From: Fallopia convolvulus
Lineage: Eukaryota; Streptophyta; Magnoliopsida; Caryophyllales; Polygonaceae
Direction: 5' to 3'
DNA length: 64,000 bases
Assembly (NCBI GenBank): GCA_964016875.1
Contig: OZ024736.1
Location: 38,534,707-38,598,706 of the forward strand
Part shown: positions 46,601 through 58,742 of the stretch, piece after piece
How the letters are laid out: each line of letters starts with the position of its first letter
Position numbering within the stretch: the stretch's first letter is position 1
Made by a program: the position numbers and the translations under genes
The notes under the pieces: model-generated
Database searches by the model: none
Told to the model about the DNA's origin: nothing
The model's input: only the letters and a program-made list of their open reading frames with translations

Positions 46601-49600
46601 TCAAGTGGGACTTGGAGGATAAGCAACAAGACCCAACTTGGACATCAAAAGCTTATGTTGATCTTCTCCAAGGGCTTTGGTGAACAAATCTGCTAATTGC
46701 AAAGAGGAAGAAATATGTTGTGTCTTTAGAAACCCTTCCTGAACTTTGTCACGAACATAATGACAGTCTATGGTCAAGTGTTTCGTTCTCTCATGGAAAA
46801 CGGGATTGGCCGCAATGTGTTGTGCTGCCTTATTATCACAATGGAGAACAATCGGTTTTGGAACATTGATATGCAAATCAGCAAGAAGACCATCTAACCA
46901 AACCAATTCACCGGCTGTAGAAGACATTGCACGATATTCAGATTCAGCCGAGCTCTTTGACACTGTTTTTTGCTTCTTTGTTTTCCATGAAATCAAAGAA
47001 GTTCCCAGAAAAACACAAAAACCAGTCAATGAACGAGCACTGAAAGCACACGCTGCCCAATTAGCATCTGTGTAACCTGTGAGCACCTCTGTTAGCTGAG
47101 CAGAGTAAAATAAACCAATGTCTAATGTGCCTTTGAGATAACGCACTAGATGCAAGGCTGCAGTGAGATGAGGTTGACGAGGAGCACTCAAAAACTGACT
47201 CAAATGCTGCGTTGCATATGAAATATCAGGCCGAGTCATGTTAAGATAGATCAGTCTCCCAACTAGCCTTCTATACACCTTTGGATCAGGAAGTAAGTCA
47301 CCATCATCAATGGACAATTTCAACCCTTTGGATAAAGGAAAAGTTGCAGCCTTACATGAGAATAAAACAGTGTCTTTGAGAATGTCAACAATGTACTTTC
47401 TTTGATAAAGCAATGTGCCAAAATCATTCCTAGCAACTTCAATTCCCAAAAAATATCTGATATCACCTAAATCTTTTATTGTAAAAGCTATATGCAAAGC
47501 ACTCTTGGTTTGCTCAATTTCAGTGGCTGAATTTCCAGATAATAACAAATCATCAACATAAACAAGTGCAACTGTGATATGCTGAGAAGCTGTCTTAACA
47601 AACAGTGAATAGTCTTTCTTAGACTGAACAAATCCCAATCGAAGCAACAATTTTGTAAGCTCAATATTCCACTGTCGTGAGGCTTGTTTAAGGCCATAAA
47701 GAGATTGTTTAAGCTTACAAACTAAGTTGGGAGAAGGCATAACATATCCAGGAGGAGGTAGCATATACACTTCTTCATCTAAATGCCCATGAAGAAATGC
47801 ATTATTAATATCTAATTGTTTGATAGGCCACCCCCTAGCTGTAGCAACAGCAATAAGACTTCTTACTGAAGCAAACTTGGCAACGGGAGAAAAAGTATGT
47901 TTAAAGTCTTTGCCTTCCACTTGAGTATACCCTTTAGCTACCAACCGGGATTTAAACCTTTCAACTGAACCATCAGGCCTAAATTTGATCTTATATGCCC
48001 ATTTACACCCTATAACCTTGTGTGAAGAAGGTAAAGGAACCAAATCCCAGGTTTTTATTATTTTCTAAGGCCTTAAGCTCCTTATTCATGGCTTCTACCC
48101 AATTAGGATCAGAAACGGCTTGGTTATAAGAAGTTGGTTCATAAATTTGCATAACATTGGATAAAGAAGCTTCATAATCTGAAGAATAAGCTGAAAGATT
48201 AGAGTGGGTGGCTAAAAAAAAAAGAGACATGGAAGGATGATCATGTAATGATGGACAAATGAAATCTTGATACTTAGCAGGTGGAATAATATGTCGAAGG
48301 GATTTTCTGGGCATAGCTAAGCTATGACCTTCAGCAACTGGTATAACTGGGACAGGGTCACCAACAACTGGTGAGAAAGAATTATTATCATGACTAGTGG
48401 GATCACCTATTGCACCAGGCATGGAAGAACTAGAAACTGAATCAGGAACAATTAATGAAGAAGGTGTGATAGAAGGTGACCTGTCATGAGAAGAGATTGG
48501 AAAAATCTCACCAGATGGAGTAGAAGTATGCTGAATAGCAAATGGAACCTGTGAAGGAATCTGAATAAGCTCACTTGAAGCAGCTGGATTGACAAGAGGC
48601 AAAGAAGGTGTAGAAACTGGTGTGCTAGAAGAACTTTGTGAGACAGCAAAAGGGAACATGTGTTCCTGAAACACAACATCTCGACTAACCAAAATTGTAT
48701 GATTCTCCAAATCATACAATTTATAACCTTTCTGAGCAAATGGATAGCCAATAAGTACACATTTCCTAGCCTTTGACCCAAACTTGTCAGTTTTTTTGAC
48801 AAAAGCATAGCACAAGCACCCTATCACTCTGAGATGATCATAATCAACTTTCTTATTCATAAGAAGCTCAAAAGGAATATGTTCTTTCAGAGCAGAAGAA
48901 GGCATTAGATTTATGAGATAAGTAGCTGCCAGAACACACTCACCCCAGAATTTGATAGGAAAACCAGCTTGAAATCGTAATGCTCGAGCAGTTTCTAACA
49001 AGTGACGATGCTTCCTCTCAACTCTCCATTCTGTTGAGGATTATAAGGAACAGACTTCTGATGAATAATGCCTTTCTCCTTAAAGAAATCTTGGCATTTA
49101 TGATTCACAAACTCTGTACCATTATCTATGCGAATGACTTTAACTGAAGCACTGAATTGGTTGGAAACAAGCTGGACAAACTTGACAATAACTGAGAACA
49201 CTAGATCCTTGGATTGTAATAAACGGGTCCAAGTGACTCTAGTACAATCGTCTAGAATGGTAAGAAAATATCTAGAACCATCTATACTAGGTTGTCTATA
49301 AGGTCCCCATAAATCCATATGAACTAAATCAAAAGCCTTAGAAGCAACATTCAAACTGCGTATATAAGGAATCTTGTGATGTTTAGCTAACACACAAGGT
49401 TCACAAGTAAGAGAATCAAGATTGTTTGTTACAGGCAAATGCAAGGCCTTTAACTTTGAAACAGATGGATGTCCCATTCTAGCATGCAACAAAGACATAT
49501 CAACATTCTTAATAGACTTTGAGGAAGGAACATACTCCTTCTTATTGAACACTGAATTAGTAAAAACTGATTGAGAAGAGACCTTGTCTGAATTCAACTA

Positions 49601-50907
49601 AGCACCAGAAATCTTGTATAATCCTCCAACTCTATCACCAATAGCCACATTCTCCTTAGTTGTATGGTCTTGGAAGTAGCATTTATCCTTAGCAAATAAT
49701 GTAACTAGACCAGCATCATCAATTAACCGTGTAATAGAGAGGAGATTGTGTTTAAAATCAGGGACGTATAACACAGAACTCAGAACAAGTCTATTGTTCA
49801 ACATAATGTTCCCAACTTTGGTAACCTTTTTTACTGAGCCATCAGGCAAACCAACCATCACAGGTCTATGAAGATCATGCAAATCATGAAATAGCAAATG
49901 ATTGAAACACATATGATCCGTTGCCCCTGTATCAACTACCCAATCATGATGTGCAAAATCAATTTGAGCATGTAAAGCATGAAATAAGTACCTGCAAAGC
50001 TGACTGTACTGTCCATTTTCTGTTTGCCTTTGATGACTTGAAGAACCTTTTGAAACACAGCATTGACTAGAGCAGAATCAACCTCAGCAGAGTTCCCTCC
50101 ATTAGAACTTGTACCTTCCTTTCCATCAGTCATCAGATCAAGAGGTGATTCCATCTGAACATTAGCAGCCTTAGCATCCCCTCCATGCTTTTCCTTGTAC
50201 TCTTTATACCAATCTGGATAACCATGGAGTTTAAAGCATGCCTCTATGAGATGTCCTTTCTCCTTACAATACTCACACTTTCTTTCCAGCTTTTGCTTCT
50301 TAAAGTCTATATATTCCTTTTTACCACCACTAGGCTGGTTTCCAGCCTTTCTATCAGCATTATTCTGACCATTAGCCAGATTGTCAGTTGTTGACAAATT
50401 GTCTTGTCGCAGATTAGCCAGATTCCGTCTAAGCTGGAAAATAAGAGGACGATTAGTCTGTGCATACCTCTCGACTATATCATTCCATAACTCTCTAGCA
50501 GAACCGATATAGATGAATCCATGTGCAATCCTTGGCTCCATTGAGTTAAGAATCCAACAACGAACCATGTAATCTGCCTTGATCCACCGCTGATAATCAT
50601 CTGTTCCAGCTTCAGGTTGAATATCTGTTCCGGTAATGAAACAGAGCTTCGTCTTTGCACCAAACGCCATAGTGACCAGATGACTCCAATTAGAAAAATT
50701 CGTTCCATCAAAGTGCGTTGGAGTAAGTTGCGCACCAGGATAGTCAGAATTAGCAAGAAATAGAGGATCATCGTTCATGTTTCTGAGTCGAGACTCAGCT
50801 TCTTGATCATTATCTGAAGTAGTAATGGATTTCGTCATGACAGATTCCAGTAACAGGTAGGTATTTAGGTCAAAATCGTTCCGTTTTGAGAAAAACTCGA
50901 CGATCAA
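46600..50907 (-). pseudogene. Copia gag-pol polyprotein with four lesions
   Basis: Gag runs 50907-49936 with a CCHC knuckle (CEYCKEKGHLIEAC). The protease motif DTGATDH (near 49,915) is in another frame, after a one-base shift near 50,000. An in-frame TAG at 49598-49600 interrupts the pre-integrase region. Integrase (HMDLWGPY, DNGTEF, QQNG) meets a one-base loss near 49,020. The integrase C-terminal part (49001-48003) meets a one-base gain in an A run near 48,055. RT and RNase H (48043-46601) are intact, with YVDDLLLSG, SKSSAESEYRAM, CDNKAAQ and the full tail LADLFTKALG to the stop. All are one-base changes, unusual for an element this young. Confidence 0.92.
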
Positions 50908-50987
50908 ACATACAGGGGCACAAAATGTGTGAGAAAGAAGAGATCAATAAGGACGAAAGTGTTGAAAAGCAGGATCGAGCGTCACTC

Positions 50988-50999
50988 GCTCTGATACCA
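50988..50999 (-). other. Primer binding site, initiator Met-tRNA
   Basis: Minus strand TGGTATCAGAGC directly next to the 5' LTR, identical to the site in the left Copia element. Confidence 0.95.
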
Positions 51000-51230
51000 T
51001 GTGAAGCGGAAGCTTAAGCAACAAGATCCATGGAAGGAAACGAGAGAATTGCAGAGTAAACTCTGTATTGATTAGTCAAAAGTGTCCAGATACAAGCTAA
51101 CTAACTCTTTATATCTAAGGTTAGTTACACCGACTCTAGCTAACTATAGTTAGTAACTAAACTAACTCTAGCTAACCAAAACTAACTACTCTAGTTAGTC
51201 ATCTATGCTAGTATTTACATCAGACTCACA
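51000..51230 (-). repeat. 5' LTR of the right Copia element
   Basis: 231 bases, TGTGA...TCACA. The word TTAGTTAG/CTAACTAA recurs several times in its middle. The TATA-like TTTATATCTAAGG (plus strand near 51,108) lies centrally. Confidence 0.95.
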
Positions 51231-52777
51231 GGCGACTTAATAAGAAGTTCACTATCTTATAATGAAATCTGGGGATTCTGGGCTTGCTATAGTTGCTTAT
51301 TAGAAAGCAATTTTTGAAAAAAGCATACTTTTATACATTGAAATACGTGAGTGATAGTTATATTTTTGCTTTGGAAAATGCGAAAAGTATACTTTTTGTA
51401 AAAATTACTTTTTAATAAGTAAAGTGTAGCAAAGCCTCTATCAGATTTAGAAAGCTCACGGTTGCCTTCAGTTATTCTAAAGATGTGAAAAAGAATCCAA
51501 ACATCGAAGAGAGATGTTTGTAATGTAGAATAGTATATATGCATCCTTAAATGAATATATAAAATTTTATGTCAATTAATATATTAGTTACTTCATAGGT
51601 AACGTTTTTGATCGAGCAACTTGTATCATTCTTGTCCCTTACTCGTTTTGACCTATATCTTTAATTAATTGTTGTTTTTCCTATTACATATTTAATAACA
51701 AATGTTTTTTTTATAAGGAAAGAGATTAGGAAGGATCAAACTAATGAAACATAGTCTTCCCTAGGTCATCTAAACTTGCTCAAAAATCCAATTACAAATT
51801 TTTTTTGGTCGAAATATCCAATTCCATATGATGTAACCGGCCTCTACTTATTTTGGTACGTAGAACTAATTTATTACAACCCATCATGAATTTGACTATC
51901 TGGTTATAGCTAATTACATATATATTGACCTTGGTCAATTTCAAAATATCTATTTTGCTATAGAATTAATTATCTTCACTCTTCCATCAAAAAGAAGAAG
52001 AAGTAATTATGTTAATCTCTTATGATCGACAAAGAACAGAAAGTTGATCACCATGTACGTACGTCTTAGAAGACTCTCCTACAAGGCTATTATTATATAT
52101 GTGGAACTTGCTCGGATATATATGTATCTTCTAAAGTTTATTAATATGCCCTAAAATTTAAACAAGAAAACAACAGAGCGGAAAGGTGGGGTTAGCTTTG
52201 GATATCCTTTTCTACAACATTGATTATTACAACTAGCACGTATCGAACCACCAGTGGAATATTGGAACCACGATCCCTCCCGGCCACGGTGCAAAAGTTG
52301 TAAAATATTATATGATTGTTATAAAGTTATTAGGTGAATGGGCGTTACATGCATGACTTGTTATATATTTTGTGCGAGCTTCTTACGTACGTTCTTCAAA
52401 TTAAGTTGCAAGTTGCAACAAATATCTCGACCTTCGAATGTGTTGTTGTACCTAGCTTGCTTTTTTCTTTCCGGAGCCGATAACCTATCGCCTATCTAAT
52501 TTAATACTATTATCATTATTTTTTTTAAAATATAAAGTACGTTGTAATTATTCACTTATGATATACGTACATAAGGCCCACCAAAATGCTTTATTTTTGC
52601 GTAGTAGCTTAGATTAGCCGAGACCAATCTGAATATATTGTTCGTCTCTAGCTAATCCTGTCACTAATTAATATGAAGTAGCTAGTAGGATGGTAATTAA
52701 TGAGGCATCACTTGGAAAAAGAAGATTGGTAACTCCATTAGTGCTAGTAGTTATTTTCAGTCATTTATATAGGATGG
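51231..52777. other. Spacer, no gene recognised
   Basis: AT-rich; several GTACGTAC words (52,050-52,390) and no gene, tRNA or element ends that I can support. Confidence 0.5.
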
Positions 52778-53555
52778 ACACTCAGGAGAAACACAAATGA
52801 AGGAGAAAAGAAGGAACATTTTTTAGTCGTTAGATAGGAGTAAATCAATGGACAAGAAATCGGGTGTATATGGTAGATCTCATTAAAAAAACGGGGGAAT
52901 AAATACATGGCAAAAATAATTAAATCCAATTAGCAAAAAATTAGGGGGATTATGGCTGAAAACTGCCATATCTTATCTAGTAGTTACCATATCTACGGAA
53001 GTGAAAAAAATCACAAAATCAGAAATAAAAAAACTCTCCATAATCACAAGAATACTGGTGGTTTCTATCGACACAAAATCAGTATTAACGCCATTGCATT
53101 GCTGCACCTTTGTTCGGATTCATACCTTGGTTTGTGCTTCTACTTTGAATTGAAGTGAACGTATCACAATGGATAGAGGTATGAAATTATGATTTCAAAT
53201 AAAACGCATACAAATAGTTCTTGATTATTCTAATCTTCGTATACCCCCAATTCACCATTTAATCATCCATAATAAGAAGATTTAAATTTTCGTGTTATTC
53301 TTGTAGTATTATTGTGTTTTTCATTCGAAAATGTGTTACTATTTGTACGTATATGTATCGTTGTTCATCTCTTCCTTAACTGTTATTCATCCATATGTGT
53401 TTTGATTTTCACACATTTGTGAATTATCATTCTTCGCATGTTTCAAATGTGATTGAATTGTTATTCAATGATTCAGATAGAGATTTTCATTTGTGAATGT
53501 GTTAAACTTCCTATATAAAAGTTTCATAGAAGTGCGCATGAACTAGAACTGCATA

Positions 53556-54940
53556 ATTCAACTAACTGCGTAATAATTTTCATACCTAACTGTATCGATA
53601 TTCGTATTTACAAATATAGTTGCTCAACATCAAATTTAGTGTTATTCAACTTCTCTTGCTTTGATTTTCAAGAGTTTATTACTCTTATTCATATATGATA
53701 GTATTGTTATTCTTGATTACATGAGGTATTTTTCTAAGAGGTGTGTCGTATAATTCTTATACAACTGCATAATTTATTACTATGTGATCATAGAAGTTCC
53801 GAACAATGATGAACTACGAGTACAATAATTGTAAACTATGTGCCGAATATTATTCGTACATAATTGTTTTAATATTCGTAAAAAACTTTTAAATTGTTCA
53901 AATATTATTGCAATGTTATTCGAATATATAATTTGTTTTTAACGTGTGAGGGTTCTATATATGTGTGATGTTTGTTCATACACTATTTTCTTATTATTCA
54001 CAAATGTACCATGTATTTTTGAACGATTCGTGTGTTATTATTCATATATAGTTGTATTATTGTTCTTATAAACAATAATAGTTATTCACCTATAGGTGTC
54101 GTATTATTTATTTATCATTGTGTTGATATTCATACACACTGATTGTTTTTTCATTAAGATATGTATGTTTATTCATAATCTCATTAAGTGTTATTCAAAA
54201 ACTTGTGATTTGAGTTTTATAATGTCGTGTTTTGTGAAATCAAACGCTTGGAGGAAGCAAGTGGCCGTAAGGACTATGTTTTTTAGGATGACATGCACAT
54301 TGCAGATGCAGAAATCGAAACATGTCATGGCTAAGACATTGATGAAGATGATTCTGAATGTATTAATTTTCATAGATGAGATTTTTTTTTTTTTTCGAAT
54401 CCATATATGAGTATAAAAATGTTCATCAAAATATGTAATGTTATTCATAAAGGAACGACCTGTTATTCATATATAATTGTATTATTATTCACATGTTGGC
54501 GTGTATTATTCTTCCATACAAATACATAAGTGATGTGTTATTCTTAATATATTATTGTTTTATTCAACTAGTTGTGTAATACTTTTCATACCTAACTGTA
54601 TCGATATTTGCACATACAAATATAGCTGTTTAACATCCTATTTAGTGTTATTCAACTAAACGTGTTTTGATTTTCAAAAGGTTGTTATTTAAATATGTGT
54701 GATATCTCTAGGCTTGTCTTGTTATTCATGATTACATAATTTATTTTTCAACTATTTGTGTCGTATAGTTCATATATAATTGTATTACTAGGCGTGTGAT
54801 TGTTATTTCGTAAGAACGTGAGGTTTTATTCATGAACTCGTGTAATGATATTCAAAAAAGCATGCTCTAATATTCACAATTTAGTACTTTGTGATTACAA
54901 ACATTTCAAACATTTATGAACTATGAGTGGAATAATCAAA
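53556..54940. repeat. Diverged ~1-kb tandem duplication
   Basis: Bases 53,556-53,830 and 54,565-54,940 share ordered blocks (TTCATACCTAACTGTATCGAT, TTTAGTGTTATTCAACT, GATTACAT..., ATGAACTA(C/T)GAGT) at a spacing of about 1.0 kb. The sequence is dominated by TTATTCAT-like words. Confidence 0.65.
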
Positions 54941-55083
54941 CGTCTCAACCGTAACAAAGTCATCATTAATTTCTGGACCGAGATCAAACACATCTTCATC
55001 AACATCAATAGGGGGCCTTATGTGACGCTTGTCGAACACCATCTTTGACTTCTTTGACTCTTTCCCAACATCTTGATCCTAAC
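54925..55083 (-). pseudogene. Possible terminal exon, unknown family
   Basis: After an acceptor-like GTGGTTAG the minus strand reads DQDVGKESKKSKMVFDKRH, then IRPPIDVDEDVFDLGPEIN, then a stop. Its acidic composition contrasts with the AT-rich surroundings. The upstream minus-strand sequence (55,700-56,030) resembles a 5' UTR/first exon zone. It may be the remains of a transposon gene or a captured host exon; I do not recognise the family. Confidence 0.35.
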
Positions 55084-56184
55084 CACTTGTATAATATTAC
55101 ATAACAAGATAATCGGTTAGGAATAATAAAACTAACATATGGACACCTCATAACATATGATCCACACCACATGTATAATATTCAACCCAGAATATCACAG
55201 TTATTCAAAACATTCATTATATTATTTCACGTTTAACTGATTACTTTTTCAACTCAATATTGAGGCGCATTCAAGTTTTATGAATTACCTATACAAGTCA
55301 CTTGCACGTATTCAAAACAATCTGTCAAAATATTCAAGGTTTGCCATGCACTTCTTCAAAATTTTAGATTATAAATTTCTTAGTGTTCAGTTCAACTATC
55401 TCGAATGTTCGTAAAACATTGTTTGAATATTCATCATCATCATCAACATGTATTGACTACGAAATTACTCCCCCACTGTATCCATTCTTCACAAATTATA
55501 ATGACCTTCCACATGAAAAAGGGTTTAATACCATACATGCAACCATCCAACTAAAACCAAACAATCGAACAACCTATTTGAACTCGAAATCAAACTCAGA
55601 AATCATAAGAAATCAAAATCTAACAACTAGTGCTTTAAATCGTATCAATTTGGGACAAAACCACAACCCTAATTTCAGAACGGACGAACAACACTTCTTG
55701 AACTTGAAAATCGAGAACATCAAGAGATTCTGACTTACTTTTAGACGCTTTATTCAGATTTTCTCTTTGTATTTGTGGGTCGATTTCTTCAATTGCTTCT
55801 ATTGCTCTGGCTGCTTCGACTGAGAGAGGGTGGAGTGATGGATATGACGGTTCGTGAATGTAGATCTGGGCTGCCTGAGTTCAATTTGAGTCGTCATCTC
55901 CCTATGCAAGCAAATCTTGACCTCTTCTCCCATAGCTCTAATGGAGTGTATGTAGGAGGCGGTTTTGATTTTGTTACGTAGGTTTTGAGATATGGAGAGA
56001 GTGTGATGGAAATCAGATTCCATAAATTAGGCTAATTTTTTCAATTTGGGTGTAATCACATGCTTCTCACCCATATAATCTATTTTGCATCTCTTTTTTT
56101 TAATCATGTCCATTCAATATATTAAATCCAACGCTTATTATTCATTCCTCCTTTTCTCCTTAAAACCTTGTTTCTCTAGAGCGT

Positions 56185-57407
56185 AAATTTTTATATATTC
56201 TCCAGTTTAGACGTTAACCTTTTTTCAAAATCAAATGTGCCATCAAAATGATCAGTTGGCTCTTGGCTACGTAAAATAACGAACGTAAAGTTAGCCTTAC
56301 CAAGTAAGTAGGACTTCTTTCGACCCAAAAAAGTAAGTAGGACTTCTAAAGCTTGAACTGATTACAATTATACTCCTATTTTTGCAGATTTATTTTTACA
56401 GTTTTGAAATAACAAATCATGCTCTGTGAATTGAATCTCCCTGCATTATGATGTATGTCTTCTGCCTTCTTCTCTTTTATCAACAAAATAATTCTTTTTG
56501 TGGTCATGCGTCTAAAGAAGGAGACGGTTCTATGCAATCTATATAAAATTTATTAAGAGCGGCCCTGCATTATTATGACACTTTAAACATGTGCTTTACT
56601 TGGCCTGCTGTTGTCTCTTTTCATCTTTCTGGACTTGTTTTATCCATTTGATCGATTATACTGTTCTTATGATTTGGTAGTCACTGCTTTGTTCTATTCA
56701 TCCTCAAAACCAAATTTGTCTATAGACTTTCCCAAATGTCCAATTATAGCGGCTTTTTTATTGACTTTTTCAAGTTTTAAATTTGCTAATGGAATGAAAA
56801 AGAACCAGTAGCTATAGTACATCTCTTAAGTTTTGCCTTTAAACTATTGTCGTTTTTGTATAATTCGTCTTTTATGGTAAAAACTGTACAAAAATTATGG
56901 GTTAGCTTATGTACTTAATTATGTGATTGGAAATGGTTTTCTTTTTAAAAAAAAAATTAGAATTTAAGCCAGATAGCTTGCAAAGAAGGTTGTTACACAA
57001 TAAATCAGCTTTCCGAGTTATATCAAGTTTTGAAGGGTAGAAATTAGCTCTTCTAAAGGGACTCAACCGGGTTGTATTGAAGGCTTGGTGGAGGTACACA
57101 GCCGTTCTGATCTCATTGCTGCAGGCATCTATTTTCTATATCAAAATACACAGTATTTAACTTAAGTTTGATTTTATCAAATCTCGTAGGAAATTAAAAT
57201 GAAATTATCTTTGGTACCTATCATAGCATTTTAGTTATGACTTTACAAATTTATAAATTTCGTTTTTTTTTTGTCCAAAGCTGATACATTATACAGTTTA
57301 AAGTACTTGATCCTACTAAAATCTAATGAAATCAGCAATACTAGTAGTTTAACTTTCTGAAAAGATGAACACATATTGATCCATTCCAATGTGAATCTCA
57401 ACCAGTT
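56185..57407. other. Spacer upstream of the L35 gene
   Basis: AT-rich. A 17-bp word AAGTAAGTAGGACTTCT is repeated near 56,302 and 56,331. No gene supported. Confidence 0.5.
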
Positions 57408-57510
57408 TGGGCCTGTTGTTTAAAAAATATGGGCTTATCTGATAAGGCCATTAAGACGATTCTTAGATCCAAAAATAAAGGCCCGCCTTGGCTGACAAAA
57501 ATTAGGGTTT
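57408..57510 (+). promoter_or_regulatory. Site II elements and telo-box of the L35 promoter
   Basis: TGGGCC at 57408-57413, TGGGCTT at 57430-57436, GGCCC at 57480-57484 and TTAGGGTTT (telo-box) at 57502-57510. This combination is the usual signature of plant ribosomal protein promoters, linking expression to cell growth. Confidence 0.8.
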
Positions 57511-57618
57511 TTCAGTGCCTTCCCTGTTAAAGCCTCTTCGTTTCACTTCCTCCTCTTGTTGTTATTAGAGAGAGAGAGGCAGTTGCCATTGAGCCGCCGA
57601 TAGCAGGAGATTTCAGCA

Positions 57619-58742
57619 ATGGGTAAGAATTCTTGCGCACCGATTCTCGAATTCCCTCTTGTTCTTCATAGGTCTTCTCTCTTTCAATTTATGTGTTAAT
57701 CTGATTTGTTTCTGGAATGCGTATTTGTTGATCTGTGTGAATAGCGAGGATCAAGGTTCACGAGCTCAGGCAGAAGGCGAAGGTCGACCTTCTCGCTCAA
57801 TTGAAGGATCTCAAGGCCGAGCTCGCTCTTCTCCGCGTCGCTAAGGTCACCGGAGGTGCCCCCAACAAGCTCTCCAAGATGTAATTTTTTTCACTTGTCT
57901 ATTTGTATGCACATTTGTAAATTGCTGTTCTTTTGTTGAATTCATCTTTGCTCATGTGTGCTTGTTTGGTTGTGTAGTAAGGTGGTGAGGTTGCAAATCG
58001 CTCAGGTCTTGACAGTGATTTCACAGAAGCAGAAGTCGGCATTGAGAGAAGCGTACAAGAACAAGAAGTATTTGCCTCTCGATCTTCGCCCTAAGAAGAC
58101 AAGAGCCATCCGTCGTCGTCTTACTAAGCACCAGGTAATTATTTTCCTGGTTCTTATTTTTAGATTTCAGTGCATTCTTATTGTTGTTTTGCTACTTGAA
58201 TGATATTGTAGGAGAGGTATTTGTTTTAGTTTTGTGTGTCTTCATTTTATGAATTCTGCTTATTTACTGGTTATATCATATGCCCTATAGTTTGTGCTAG
58301 GAAGTTGAGTTTAGTTTGTACAATGTAGCTGAATATTGGAGCATAGGAAACATCTGCCATTCTTAATTAAACAAAAATAAGTTGTTTGTGTTTGTCAAAT
58401 TGTGTATAGTATTTACAATGTTCTGGAATTTATGGAGTCTATGGTTCTTATCAGATTCCCAATCTTTCTCATCTAGGTGCCGACTGGATTAGTTTTTAGG
58501 GTTCAACTGAAGAATTTATTTCCAAATTCTGTGTCAAATTGCAGCATTAGCTGGGCCTTTTTTGATTGAATTTGTCTAATAGATAATTTATCAAGGGGAT
58601 ATTATTACTCAATCTAGCATTTGCAGAAAAAATTGTGGACGATAACACTTGTTTGTGGCTTTGGCAGGCTAATCTGAAAACCGAGCGTGAGAAGAAGAGG
58701 GAAATTTACTTCCCGGTGAGGAAGTATGCCATTAAGGTGTAA
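57619..58742 (+). CDS. RPL35: 60S ribosomal protein L35 (uL29), 4 exons
   Basis: Exons 57619-57622, 57745-57880, 57978-58134 and 58668-58742 give 123 aa, the normal length. Exon 1 is only the ATG plus one base; the first intron directly after the start codon is typical of plant ribosomal protein genes. The protein starts MARIKVHELRQKAK and continues LLAQLKDLKAELALLRVAK, the long helix of the uL29 fold, then VTGGAPNKLSKI, and ends YFPVRKYAIKV. It sits at the exit of the large-subunit peptide tunnel, where nascent-chain factors dock. The promoter elements lie 110-210 bases upstream and the 5' UTR includes a pyrimidine-rich stretch. Nothing abnormal is seen. Confidence 0.97.

Larger units (their letters stand above)
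46341..51230 (-). mobile_element. Full-length Ty1/Copia retrotransposon, recent insertion
   Basis: Two LTRs (46341-46581 and 51000-51230), initiator-Met primer site, gag-pol and a purine tract are all present on the minus strand. The LTR tips are TGTGA...TCACA. The flanking 5-mers GACGA (46336-46340) and GGCGA (51231-51235) differ at one base. Excluding indels the LTRs differ at about two of 229 sites. With a rate of 1.3e-8 per site per year (a rice figure) this suggests roughly a few hundred thousand years. The polyprotein is broken in four places (separate entry). Confidence 0.97.
52778..56184. mobile_element. Probable inverted-repeat DNA element, 3.4 kb
   Basis: The left edge ACACTCAGGAGAAAC...AAGGAGAAAAGAAGGAA aligns for about 75 bases with the reverse complement of the right edge, ACGCTCTAGAGAAAC...AAGGAGAAAAGGAGGAA. 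No target duplication was clear. Inside are two diverged ~1-kb copies of ATTATTCAT-rich sequence and what looks like one coding exon on the minus strand. A Mutator-like origin is possible but not shown. Confidence 0.5.
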
